Source of the DNA: Melieria omissa
Lineage: Eukaryota; Arthropoda; Insecta; Diptera; Ulidiidae
Reading direction: 5' to 3'
Assembly: GCA_963971225.1 (NCBI GenBank)
Contig: OZ020269.1
Span: forward strand, 7,502,001 to 7,566,000
Length of the DNA: 64,000 nt
The notes under the pieces were generated by a model, which made no database searches, was not told the DNA's origin, and saw only the letters and a program-made list of their open reading frames with translations. The position numbers were made by a program, and so were the translations under genes. The stretch's first letter is position 1, and every line of letters begins with the position of its first letter. Positions 13,820 through 26,900 of the stretch are shown here, piece by piece.

Positions 13820-14710
13820 CAATCTGATATGATCTGGGCCCCATTTTGCCGGCAGCATTTTCACTATGTTGCAAAAGTAGAAAATTCATGCGGCTCACAC
13901 ATGACTGTTTTATGGGCGTGAAAGGGTTAAGCATGTTCAAAAGCATTACAAATATTAGAGATACAACTAAATTTTTCTTACAAAAAACGTTTTTGAACTT
14001 CATCAAACATTATTTACAGTAACTTGTTACAACAACAACAACACAGCGCACCCCAACAAGCGTGTTTAAAGCGCGTAAGAAGCACGCACAGAGAAATAAT
14101 AAAAGCGCAAATTGAATCCATCCCGGATTAATAAGCACTGAATGAAGCTAAATCATGACGCAATTTAAGGCAAATTTTCGTTTGTTGTTGTTGTTATCTA
14201 AAGAAAATACATAAAATAAAAAAATAAATAATAAAACATAAAAAAATATAAATAAATAAATAAAAAAAATTCAAAAAAATTGTACAAAAGGTTGAATGTT
14301 GTACAGAAAATAATTTGTTTGTACATATATCAGACAGAAAACCAATCAGCGAATTGAGTCCTTAGAACAACTCGGAAATGAGCCTAAATCACTTAAGATT
14401 TTTCATTGTGATTTAGGATGTGCAAATATAGACGGTTCGTAAGCCAAATCGATAGATTACTGTTTTGAAACTTGTTGAGAACCCAGTATTGCATCAAGTT
14501 TCAATAAATATGACAATTCGACTTCTGTGACTTCTGAATGGATCATATTCTGTACATATGTACATATATAATGTACGTAATCACGAGGCATTCACGGCGC
14601 TCGAAACATTAATTCGCAATTCGATTTCAATCAACATCTGCGAAAAAGCAATACCGAACGCGCGCCTAAAACGTGGAACGGCCCGCACAGCCACCAGAGT
14701 GACTACTTAC

Positions 14711-14753
14711 ATTTGCGGCGGAAGAGGTCAAGGCTGGCGCGGCGTTGTAGCAG
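14711..14753 (-). CDS. Possible 43-bp exon F downstream of exon E
   Basis: A candidate only. An acceptor ATTCCAG just above 14753 and a donor AAT/GTAAGT at 14711 frame 43 bp. Joined to the phase-2 end of exon E it reads SCYNAAPALTSSAAN with no stop and leaves in phase 0. The fit of entry phase, open frame and a good donor supports it. The short length, absence of a strong pyrimidine tract and lack of a recognisable motif count against it. If wrong, exon E joins to something outside the window. Confidence 0.28.
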
Positions 14754-16257
14754 CTGGAATGTGTTGAGCCAGCAGCCGCATTAGAAAATTACTCGCGGCC
14801 ACTGCTGCCGTTCGAGTGGCGAATCTTTGCCACTGGCGCCCTGGGGGCGACTTTGATTGATTAAGCAATCATCGCACTAATTGAGATTAATTTTAATCGC
14901 TGGACTCTGTTGAGCTGATGGCTGAGGAACACAAGCAGGAGCTGGCAGGGAGGGCGAGCCAAATGCGAAAACTCGCTGAGGTCGTTGGGGATTTAATTGT
15001 TGGGTGCGTGAAGCAATTGTTGAAGGGTAGGCAGCGTGTCACAAATTTCTGAAGCGGATACGAATGATATCGAATAACATACAAGCAAAAGTAGGAACAA
15101 CAAAAGCGTACTGGATAACTTTGTTGCTGTGACCTCAGTTTTCGTATTTTGAAGAAATTCTTTCTCAGTCCAAGTGGCAGAAGAAATCTTTAAGAAAAAA
15201 ACGATACTTGTATGTCTTACAAATGATACCGTTAGGACTGACTGACATTCAACTGAGTCAGCATGCACACTGGCGCGACACGGAGGCACTTCATCAACAC
15301 ACACACACACATACACCGAGACACGACAATAAATTGCACTCGAAAAAGGAATTAAAGGCCGAAGAAAAACTCATTCCTTAGGTATTCCACAAATCGCCTG
15401 CATGAATTTGCATCTTACTGCGCGCCCCACAAAAATGCCAACACCAACAATAACAGACAGCCGACAACCGCTGCCTGGTGGGTCTTGGCTGAGTGCCGCA
15501 ATCACAGCGCACGGCACACGGCACACGGCGCGTTCGGTTGCCCAGCTCGCATTCCTGTCAATAGCGCGATTTCATTTCGTTGCGTTCGCCCGCCGCCGTG
15601 TCGCTTACATAACATGCCACCACACATGCCACATGCCACGGGTACCTGAGCGCAGCTACACTCGGATGCAGTGGTTGTGCGGCTGCTGGTGGCACTCTGA
15701 CCTCACGCGAAATGCGGACGTTAGCAACTGCCAACAGCCAGTTGCGCCAAACTGGCCCCTGTCGCTTCAGCTGCGCGCAAAGCACACACAGACAGCCGCC
15801 CGGCAACGAGGCATCGATGTGCGCTGCGTCAGCGACTGAACTGAGAACATTCTGAATCACTTTTATGGCAACGGGGAGGCGGAGATGCAATGGGACCATG
15901 AAACTCACACCGGCCATCTGTGTGAAATCTTATCGCGGCCAAGCTAACGGTAGCGTTATGTCTGCGCTCTGCCAGCTCGGTGCTTGCCGATTGTGAATGA
16001 CGTGTTTTTTTTTCCGACGCCCCACCGAAATTTGCCCGCTTTGCGTTCAACTGACTTGGCGGAATGAGAGCTCCAGCTCGCAGAAAAACTCAGACAGACA
16101 ATTCAGATACTGGTTGAGTGTTGTCAAGTAATCGGTTCCAAACACTCGTAACCGCCTACATTATCTTCCCCACTGAGTACAACACTGCCGCCATTAATTG
16201 TCGGTACCAGTGAAGAAAATTCTTGCTAATTGCCAACGTGTAATTGGCCGCACTTAC
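14754..16257 (-). other. Intron after exon E
   Basis: Begins with the donor GTAAGT at 16257. It is intronic if the 43-bp candidate exon is real; otherwise the intron reaches further left. Fairly GC-rich around 15.4-15.9 kb with accidental open frames on both strands; nothing else seen. Confidence 0.5.
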
Positions 16258-17979
16258 CTTGGTTTGTTGTTGCTGCTGGTAGTGGCGGCGACGGCAATGA
16301 CATTTGCTGGCTGGTTGGCGTTCGGCATGCAGCGCGGCATTAGCGGTGGTGGCGGCGGCGAAGATCTCGTCGTTGTAGATGTCGTTGCGGCGGCGGCGGT
16401 TGTTGGCGATTTGGTGTTGCAATTTTCTATAATCGCCGGTGGCACGCTGATCATGGCGGCCGCAGGATTGTGCGGTCGCTTGCGGTTTGCTGTCATTTTC
16501 GCTGACGCAACACCGAAAGCGACAGCTGGCAACGGTGGCGAAGACTTTGGCTGCTGCTGCTGGTGGTGATGGTGCGACATGCCGCCGTTTAGCAGCAGCT
16601 TGTGCGCCTTGCTCGACTGCGGCACGAGGCCGGCAGCTGGCCTCGTGACCTGCAGCAGCTCTATGTTGGACGGCTTCTTGGGTATGAGCGGTGGCACTTT
16701 GGATGGCGATGTGGCGGCCTCGCTGCTGGCCGAGCTGGTGCGACTGAAGAACGCCTTGCGTGTGGACGAGCCAGCGAAGCTGTTGCGGCGATTCGGCGAT
16801 AGCGCCTTGGGCGCCAGTTCGCCGCTGCTGTCGTAGTATGGCTGCCGGTGTAGTATTTCGGGCGGCGGCGGCGGCAGCGGTTCGTCCGAGAGGCTGGTGT
16901 CGATCTCGGCGGTGGGCGGTGGCGGCAGGTCGGGCGACGGTACGCGCAGGTTCGGATTCTTAGGCGGTCGCTCCGGCACCCAGTTGCCGTCAATGGGAGG
17001 CGCTGCTGCGGATGGTGTCGGCGCGTAGTACGCATGTGGCTGCGATCGAGTGTGCGGCGCGTGTTGGTGCGGGTGATGCTGCTGGTGAGCTAAGGCGGCT
17101 GCCTGCTGCAGCAGCGCCTTCTCGCGCATGGCCGCCGCGTACTCGGAGGCGGATGAGGTGCGCCGCGTTGGCAGCGGATTGATGCGGCCGCGGGGCGGTG
17201 GGGGCGGCGGCGGCATGCCGCAGTCATTGAACGACATCTTTTCGGAGCTGGAAATGTTCTTCACCGATTGGGCGGCGAGCTTCTCCTGCGAGGCGCGTGT
17301 GTACTGATCGCGGAATTCGGCGTAGTCCGAGGCGGAGGAGGAGCGGCGCAGAAGCGTGGTGGGCATGAGCGAGCGTGACCGGGGCGGCGGCGGCGGTGGG
17401 GCGGGTGATGGTGGTTTTGTGGGCAGCGCGCTATAGCTGCTGGCCGCTGTCAGAAAGCCATCGTTCATCGACGTTGACATTTGGGCGGAAGTCATGGATG
17501 GAAGCGCCATCGGACGCGTTGGCTGCTGCGACGGTGGCGGTTGACAGGCGGCGGCGTGCACATGCGCACCGTATGTGTTGGGCAGCGAACTGCGCAGCAT
17601 TTGAGACTGGCTGTCTTTCTGCGCGTTGGTGGACTGATAGGAATGCGGACGAGACAACTGTTGCTGTTGCTGCTGTTGCTGGTGGAGGTTATGTTGATGC
17701 TGATGCGCGGCGAGTGACTGGTAGATTTTCTGCTGGCTGTGATCTTTGGAATGCTGCTGTTGCTGCTGCTGCTGCTGCCGCTCGAAGTACGACTGCACGG
17801 CATTCTTCTGAAAAGCTTTCAGCGCCGGATTGGACACGCGATGCGTTTTGCTGGGATCGATGTAGGTGTACTTCTGCGCCGGCACTTGTGGGTCGCTGTT
17901 GCTGCGCTCGAAATCGTTGATCAACTCGGCCACCGACTGCCAGCTGGGCTGCGCTGGCTGCGTAGGACTCGCCAAGTAC
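16258..17979 (-). CDS. Shrm: Exon E, ASD1-like and proline-rich region of the Shroom-like gene
   Basis: The largest exon, 1722 bp, about residues 667-1240. It opens YLASPTQPAQPSWQSVAELINDFE, then a non-repetitive block with QKYTYIDPSKTHRVSNP and ALKAFQKNAVQSYFERQ (about 17774-17873), Gln/His-rich spacers, RRSSSASDYAEFRDQYT (about 17311-17350) with SSSEKMSFNDCG (about 17217-17246), a second RRTSSASEYA, and proline motifs of the LPPPP type (DLPPPPTAE, EPLPPPPPE) that could bind Ena/VASP EVH1 domains. Further on are KVPPLIPKKPSN and a basic, low-complexity end. The SSSASDY/SEKM region recalls Shroom ASD1; this is from memory and needs a profile search. The donor at 16258 (AAG/GTAAGT, phase 2) is open, so translation continues in an exon to the left. 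GC content is much higher than in the flanks. Confidence 0.85.
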
Positions 17980-20900
17980 CTGCAATTCGGCGAAATATGA
18001 GAAAAGCAAATTAAAATTATTGGTCGCGAGACCGCATCGTACTCACTTGGATTGGCCGCTGTTGGGCGTCGGTGGCGACACAGTCGGCAGCTGCTGATGT
18101 GCCACTAACGCTGGTGGTTTCTGGAGGCCGGCGCTGTACTGCGGCTTTGGGTGGTGCACGTACTGCGAAGTGTTGCTGTGCACCGGCTCTGTGTAGGTGC
18201 TCACCGGAAACAGGCGATGGTTGCTGCGGTACGAGTGCGTGCCGCCCAGGCCGGTGGGTGAGTTGCTGGACGTGGTCAAAGTGGGCGATGTGTTGCTGAC
18301 TGCCAACGCTGCCGTGTGCATGGTGGACTGCGCACTCTGCGGCGAGTGCGCGCTGCCATCGGCGGCAATTATCACCAGGCTGGTGCTGTCGGTGCTGGCG
18401 GGCGTCTCGTCGTCAACGGACTTCGATGCAGTGGCTGGCAGTTGTGGAGAAATGCTAACCGGCGATTCGTTGTTGGTTATTGTCACAGATATGCTTGTTT
18501 TGTGTTGCGGCTGCGGCGGCGGCTGCGGCTCACAGCCCGCTGCTGGTGAGCCTTTCGCCGCAGAGCAAGCGGCAGCGCTTAAGGAACTATTTAGCAAGTC
18601 ATCAGCTTTGGCGAGTGGCATCAGTAGCTGCCGTTGCTGCTGTTGTTGGTGTGCGGACTGTTGGTAGGGGTGCAGCGTTAACGAAGGCGTGTGCATGGGC
18701 GGGTAGCTGGGGCTGTGTCGATGGCTGGGCAGCAGCGTGCGAGTGGGCGAGAGCTCTCGCTCGTCCGCGCTGAGCTGCGATGCCGACATGGGCTGGGGCG
18801 CCGCATTCGGCGAGTGCTGCTCGTCGTGTAGGTAGAGAACGCTTTCGCTGTGGTGGCGTTTCGGCGTCAGCACTCGGGAGCTATGCACAATCAACTGCGA
18901 AGAGGAAACTGCAAAGAATAAACGCAAAGCTTGAGTGAGTGGCTAAAGCACGACTTGTCGAATTTTGGCAAAATTGCTTTTGGGCTAAATTGGGCATTTC
19001 TTGGATTTTGAGGTTATGATCTTCAGTGCACATTTTACAAGCATCTGCTGCGAAATTTGCCCACTGCCAGCCGTCGCTGGGGAACGCAGCACAACATCCT
19101 TGAACCGTGACGGTAGGCAGCGCGGCATAAATCACCAATGCAACAGCCAATCTCCTTCATTACGAGCAGCCAATGGCAGTTTTGCCGGTAGTTGCAGTAT
19201 CGGACATTTAATAGGCGACGGGCGCGTGATTAAGCGGCCGCAAATACATTTCAATGCGAACTAAGGCAGCCGTACGCCTGCCTGGCTGGGCTGCTAAGCA
19301 AACAAGGTGTCAAATCAGGCGCAGCCGCAGTGAACTATCGCAAAAGAATTATTGGTTTGACTTTATTTCGATAGGCGACAACTCGCGAATGGGGATATGT
19401 CTGTTTGTGTGTGTGTGTTTGTGTGCTGACTGCCCAAAACTATGGCAACACGCCGAAGTTGCGCAGCGCTGCTGCTGGCGCTGCAATTGAGTAATCTAAT
19501 AGCTGCCACGTACGTGCAGGCAGCCAGTTGCAGTGACTTTGACTTTTTCGCTTTCGGGGTTGGTTGTGTTCGTTGTTTTGGCTTTTCGGCCACAAATCAC
19601 AAATCTAAATACAGTCAAAAACGTGGAAATATGGCAATTAGATTGCGGAGGAGAATGCCGCGCCGGCGGACTTTGCGGCCAAGCGCCTAGTTAGTGGCCG
19701 TAATTGGTTGGGCGGTTCGTTTAGCGGGGCGACAGATAGACCAAATCACACCCATACAAACAGCGACGTGCCGCAATTTCGCTAATGCGAACTGCGGACG
19801 AACTTCACGATTTGAAATGTTGGCTGTCAAGCGCGTAATTACAAGTTACCGTCTGATTTCCACGCAATTTTTAAGGCAATAATGTATGGAATGTACATAA
19901 TGTGTGGCAATTTGTTTCAAATATATATAACATAGTTAATCGAATCGACTATGAGTGAGTCGTTAGCAAAGTTAAGATTTGATTTAATTTTATTTGATTA
20001 TCTAAAGTTTTTGCCGCATCGGCTTGCCGCTCATAAATAATTGCAAGCGCACAATAAGTTATCTCCGACTGCAATCCGGGCACATTTATTTCGCAAATTA
20101 AACCGTTAGTCGTGTGGCAGGTTATCGCCCAAATGTCACCCCACTTTCAATGATCTTATCGACAGCCGCAGTGTTACAGTGGGGCCAAAACACAAATCAC
20201 ACACTTATGAATACATATCAAAGCTTTGAATCCAAGGCCGTTTCAATGGTCGCCACATTCGCTGTGGCTCTGAGGTTAGCGCGTTAGGTTGTGAGCCAGC
20301 GGGTTGTGGGCTTAAAAGGCGGCGCAACCAACATCAAACAAAGAAAACATGGTTTTTCGCAAGCAAGAAGAAGCGAAACATTTGTTCTTTGAGTTCCATC
20401 TAGAAAACCGGGCCCCATCCATTCATCCATCCATCAAAGTCGCACGTCATCCTCTACTCACAAATTCAGTTCAAGTTTTGGAATATTGTTGACTTGCTTT
20501 ACCCCTTATTGACTTCATAAGTAGGAAAAAGATCAGCTTTTCAGAACTCTCAAAACTTCTAACAGAGCAGAGCTTAGAACTTTAAAATCTTTCCATCTTC
20601 TCAAGCGCCAATTTCATAGAAGTCAATTAATCGATTCTTCTTAAAATTCCACGAAATTTCTTACTGTGACTTAAATTAATTATTTGGAGCAACTTTTGGC
20701 CAGCATACACACAATTCAATAACCACCAACTGCGTTGACGCATTTGCCCCCCCCCCCTAGAAAAAAAATATGGAAAATCAAGAACACTCATTAAAGTATC
20801 GTTCATCTGCTGCCTGTCTGTTGTCCATAAAATTGGGTTAGCGCTGTGGACAGTGGTGATAGCAACAGAGATCGTGGACAACTCATGCATCTGTGCGTGT

Positions 20901-23900
20901 GTGTGTGTACGGACGAAGAAGAATTTAAATGACAATGAATGAGCGCCAAAAAACACCAAATCAAACAACCAAAGACCCCCAAAAGAAGCCCAAAAATGCC
21001 CAAAAGAAAACGCTGACAATTTCAATTTACAAAATGAACCCAATGAAGCGGTGAAATGTTCAGTCAGCATTTTGGTGCTTTGTGTGTGCGTTCTATGATA
21101 CAAGTGTGAGCGCTAAATTGACGCGCCGCTCATTAATCATTGCGCCATGTGGCAGCCAGAACACGACATAGTAAAATCCAATGTTAATTTTCTAAATATT
21201 AATTTCGAATCTGGCGGGCGAAATGGCGAACGTAGTTTAACTGATGCCACGCCCAGTTCTGCGCACACATTCAGCTTCAGTGCTTACCCGATTCCGAGAT
21301 GGCCGAGTAGCCGGTGGCATGGCTCGCCTCCGACACGTCGCTCATCGAGCCCAGCCACTTGAGTGTCTCCGTGGAGGAAGTGCTCTCCGAGCTGTTGTTG
21401 TTGTTGTTGCTACTATTATTGCTGGCATGCTGCTGCAGATGGGCACCGTTGGCGCTGTCGCGCGCCAAACTGGAGAGCAGCAGCGGCGTTGGCGAGGGCG
21501 CAACCGAATTGGACGACACCGACGACAGATCGTTCTGCGACCAATGATGCGACGACTGGCGCGACAACATTTCGCTCTCCTGTCGCAATCTGAAAAGACG
21601 AGAGGAACATTTGAAAAACCATGAGCAAAACAACAACAAATAAAAGCAGTAACAAATGCGTCAAAAACCAAATGACTGGATGATGACTTAACCTTAAAAT
21701 TGTGGCGCTCGAAATTTTATTTTATTTCAACGCATTTGTTGAACAGATGCGGAACTAAACCTAACGAGTTGGCAAACAAACACGACAACAACAACAATCA
21801 GAGCTGTCGAAATGTGATTTCGCTTCAAGAATAGGTGGTAATAAGACGGCGTTGCGGCTGCGGCTGCTCCACTTTGGCATAATTTGATTGCTCTTTGCCT
21901 CGCGGCGTTTGCGCTGATAAACGCCAACTGTGAAGGCTGTGCGCGGACTCACTGTTGTTGGATGGGTGAATTGATTGGTAGGTAGTTGGATGAATGTATG
22001 GATTGGTTGATGGATGTATGGCGAAGTGGTGCACTTGAACGCTTGCTGAGTTGTTGTTGTTGTTTTTCAACAAAGGCCAAACAAATTTGAAATCTAAACA
22101 ATATTTGAAATTTTATATTTTAATGAGAATTTCTAAATATTAAATTCAACAAAACTGAAAAAGTTGTATTGCGTCTACGCAATGCATGCAGCTGCATTCA
22201 CATTTGTGTTTGAAAGCCGCTATTGGTTGCTCGAACTTGACTAATTTGCTTGAAGCGAGCAGCTGACGCGATCTCTGTTTAAGGCGTTCTTGTGGCCAAA
22301 ATAATAACTTAAATCCCGACAATTACAGCAACATCATAAATAGTAATTTGTAAACGATAATACGAAAAGTTATTTAGTGTAGAATCGGACACCACACCTT
22401 CACGTACGCCGCGGCATGACTCCACATCATTCATTACGGCGCCATCAGCTGTTGAAAAATTATCACAATACCCCCCACACCAAGCCAAACTAGTTTTATA
22501 TAATATTAAAGCTGATTTTTACTTGTTGTTCTTGTATTATTTTATGTGTGTTCGCTATGAGTAATTTCTCAGCAGATTTATTTATTAATTCGTTGAACAT
22601 TGCGTGTGCACACTCACAGATCGCCGCTTTGACACATTCAAATTGTTTAATGTTTGTTATTGTTGTTGTTGTTGCAGCTCTGGCTTCTTATTATTACCAT
22701 TTTGGTTGTTCGTTTATTATCGTTTATGATTGTCTTTTATTCAGCCACAAAAACCAGCTCTGCAATTACTGTTGTTACCCACTTCGAGTCGTGAGTGGCG
22801 TTGTTTGGTGTGAATTGTGTTTGATGTGCGTGCAATAAATTCAAATCAAGTTTGATTCGTTACGTTTTTAATGATTACGAAAAATAATTTTATATTATTA
22901 TTTCTTTATTAAGCTTTCAAGTAGTTCTTGCAAGAATTTATGTTTGATTTTGAAAAGCCAAATTAGCAATGAGTATTTCAAGTCTTTCCTGCAAGCAGCC
23001 AAAAGACAATTTGCAGCAATTTAGACAAGAATTTGTCCATTTATATGAAGTTTTCAAAATGTGCAAAACTTCTTAGATTGTTTTTGTATGGAAGGTGACA
23101 TAGCATTAACTAAATGTAATTATGAAATTAAAAAAAACCGTAGCTTAACTTGAAGTTTACTTTTGAGAGCCAAAATATGAAGGCCCAACTCTTATAATCG
23201 TGCAACTACTCGTATGCGGCTTAAGTTTTGGCTTTGATTTTGATCTTGGTTTTTTTGTTGATTCGTTGTTCAACGCACCAATAAATAGCAGCCAGTCAAA
23301 CAGTCAGCCAGCAGTCTGTCGACAATGCAGCACTGTATGTACACATTCGTAATCGCGTTTGGAATGCGGTTTCTTTGCGGCGTCTAGACGAGACAGATCG
23401 ATAAATGCAGCCAAGCCAAAGTCCAACAACATTGACAGCAACCAACACAACATAATCGAGAAATATTGTTGTGCAAAAAATGCGGAGCGAGAGGGTCAGA
23501 CTTTGCTATTTGCTTGATTTGAATTTATTTTCAGTGGCTTATTCCTTCAGGAACATTTATGCTGCATTTGTTAGCTATGCGAGACGCAAAGATAGGCTCA
23601 AATATATAGACACCTATAGATCTGTGGCAAGTATGAGCTGGCAACGCAGGAATTCCACGCAACTCAAACAGAAATCGAGAAACGATAGCGGAAGAATCCG
23701 CAGCAGTGAACTCAGCGACACCCACACAACAACGCACAGCAGCGTCAAAGTCAAGTAACATTTGCGCTGGCCGCACAAATTGCAGGCAAGGTCCAACAGT
23801 TGGCGCGCCCGCCGCCGTTGTCGCTGCAGCGATAAATAAAACTGGAAGATAGAAAATAATGAAAGACGGCGTAAACAATACAACAAATTTCAATTATCGG

Positions 23901-26900
23901 CTGCGCCAGCAGTACCGACTTTTTGTGCACTGTCCGAGATACGCGGACAAGTTTATTACGAATCGCAAATGGCAACGGCTGAAATGCCAAGTGAACAGCG
24001 CACCGAACAGACAGCCGCAGACAGCCAGCGAAGAGCGACACGCGAGGGACACAGCAAACCAAACGTGTTGAACGACAACACAACATTAATTACACAAACG
24101 TTATTACATATTTATGAGCAGCGGCAACGGCAGTTTGAGCCGCGCTGGTGCGGCATCGACGCGGGAAAAACTAGTTAATTGCGTTGCGCGGTGCCGTTGC
24201 CGTGGCCACTTTGCGCCACTGACCACTAAAACCATAAAAGCCAAAGACGCACTCGCGAACCTTTGCTGCGGCGCGCACCGCTGCCACCGCTGCAAGGCGA
24301 CATGCGTAAGGCCGCAAGAGCGCGGCCTAGCAAGGGTGCAGACGTGCCGCGGCAAATCGATCGACGGATTGGCTCCCAACTGTGGAGGAGGAAGTGCGGA
24401 CCGATGTCAGTGACGGATTGCGGCGGTGTACGCACGAAACCATTGTAAGATGATCGCTCAGCGATCTTGCTGGCAATTTGCAAGTAGTCGTTCACTTTAT
24501 TGCATGATTTGACGGACCTCACTTGAAACCCGATATCTGGGCACATTAAAGAGTGCACATTACGATCCGTAGAGCACATTACGATCCGTAGTGAGGCCAC
24601 AGTATTGACATTTGCACTTTCAACACTCAGAGAATAAATAAATAAATAAATAAATTAATTAATTAATTAAATAAATAAAGAAATAAATAAATAAATAAAT
24701 GAATAAATACAAAATAAATAAATAAATTAAATTGGTTAACAAAATAAATAAATAAATAAATAAATAAATAAAAAGATAAATAAATACATACAAAATACAT
24801 AAATAAATAAAAAATAAATAAATAAAGAATGCGCGACCTCTCGGTTCGGTTCCTTAATAGAAGCTTGACTGTAGGGTGTGGTCTATCAAAAGTCTATTGT
24901 ATTCAAGTCTATATATCAAGCTTTAAGGATGGCGATCACTTCAGCTGGAAGCCAGAAATATAGTTTAGGGATCACTTCGACAGAATAGAAGTCACTTAAC
25001 CTTTTTACAAGTTCTGAGTTAATCAGATAGATACCTATGTATAACGTCGCTTTGGTCATAATCTATTAAAATTGCATATTGCAGGAGTTGTTGTTGCAGA
25101 TTTAAGTAAGTAAGTAACTAGTCAATTTTTCATTAGTGTGAATTGAACCCAGCATTGCAATAAAGCAACACACTTGCCATGAAAAGGGAATCTTTCACAA
25201 TAATTCATAGAACTTCTTTTTAAATTTTGTTCATTCTCTCTTTGAGATAAAGCAGCCATTTAACACGCCCACTTGTGACTTGCCGCCTTTTGGTTGCTTA
25301 TTTCCTGCTAGTTTTATTCTTCGTCTGCTATTTCTGCTTATATTCGTTTTATGTGAAGATTGCACAAGCAACAACTCACCGATCCAGAAATGGTGTGGCT
25401 GAACTGGAATCCGAACTGGAGACATAACTGTGATAACCCTCCGACTGCGCGTATGACGACTGCTTCTGATGGTGGAACAGCACCGGCTGGTCGTAGTAGG
25501 ACGAGGCGCGTATGTTGTACTCCTCCAGCCCCGCCTGCGTCAAGCTGCACTGATCGCTCAGCATATCGTCCTGCAAATGAAACGAGAGCAAAACAAGACC
25601 GAGTTAGAGTTGGAAACGGGAAATACGAAATGTTTTCTATGGTATTTGGTCGAGAGGGCCGTCAGTCGCGGCAGCAGGCAAGCGAAAATTAATAAAAATG
25701 CGTGTTAGAACAAATAAACAAAATGACACGATGAAAAATGCGAAGAAACAAAACGAGCAAACACGGCAAAAATGCAAGCAACAACAGCAGCAAAGACAAC
25801 AAGAACAACGATAATGCATGCCACAATGCCAACACTTATTGGGTTAGTTAAGCTGAAATAACACGATCGAACGAAGGAAGTGGCAGTGGCAGTGGTAGTG
25901 GCGGCATTGCTGCTACCGGCTTGAGTTGGCGGCACACGGCCAGTACTGGCAACGCGTTAAATGTTGCGCTGTAATGCGCACTTAATTGTGTGTATTTGTG
26001 CGTGCGATCGGGCTGTCCGTCCGTCCGTCCGGTGATCGCTTGTGGTCAGTGCACAAAACGGTTATGCGCGCCACTTCGTTGCCGATGCTGCAGCAGCCAG
26101 TTGCAGTGGCAGCAGTCTGCGAGCTACTGCAAAGGTGCAACTGTTCAAGTTACTCGATTGTTGTCGTTGTTGTTGTTGTTGGCATTGCTATTGCAAGTTC
26201 TGCTTGGTTTATATATGTTGAAGCCGTTAGAAATAAATTGCTGCATCAATGGATATTTATTTTGAGAGATGCTCGCATGTTGCAGCCATCGGATAGACGA
26301 GCCGACAGATTGCCACATAACTGCGCGTTGCAAGTACTTTACGTGTGTGTGCTTCCCAGTGTGCGTGTGGTTGTGTTTTGTCACCAGCAGCGCTCGATAC
26401 GGCCACCGCTAATGAGCGACGGCAGTTGATGGCACATTGGCATTGCCACACCGAGCGCGTAGAGAAAAAGATTATCACAACAATGACAACAACAATGGCA
26501 ATGGCGACAACAGCAACACACATTGCGTCATGCTGATGCAACAAATTAACGCCAAATCATTAAAATATGGAACACTGACCAGTCGATTTTATTCTTACTC
26601 AATTACAACAACAACAACAAAACCAATGACTGCGACAATGGCAACAACAATTGACGCGGTTACCACACAAACGACATAAGCAGTCACAGGCGCAGCATTA
26701 GCAAGATTAAAAGCGACAACAAAAATAACAACAATAGAAGTGACTGCAATTTGTCATGCACTTCAGTTGGTTTTCAGCTGCAATGACGCAGCATCAGCGG
26801 TCAAAGCTTCTCATTTGGGTTGCTGTAAGTAATCAAAAGTCGAAATAACCCAAAAATCAAATGAAGGAAAAAATCAAAATCAAAAACGACAACAACAAAC

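Larger units (their letters stand above)
1..14710. other. Noncoding sequence left of the last supported exon
   Basis: Either further intron of the Shroom-like gene or its 3' flank; no exon with convincing coding composition was found. It holds the small elements at 1658, 2021, 5272, 6529, 9067 and 13661, an A-rich stretch at 14210-14280, and many CAA/GTT triplet runs whose open frames are by-products. Confidence 0.6.
21590..25379 (-). other. Intron between exons B and C
   Basis: A 3.8-kb intron from GTGAGT to CTTTTCAG, containing the AAAT microsatellite and the 18-bp duplication. GC-richer patches at 23.5-24.4 kb give accidental frames; no gene recognised. Confidence 0.75.

Noticed and set aside
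15402..15917. Overlapping frames of 145 (plus) and 119 (minus) residues
   Set aside because: They lie on both strands of a GC-rich patch inside an intron, with no domain or conserved-looking block.
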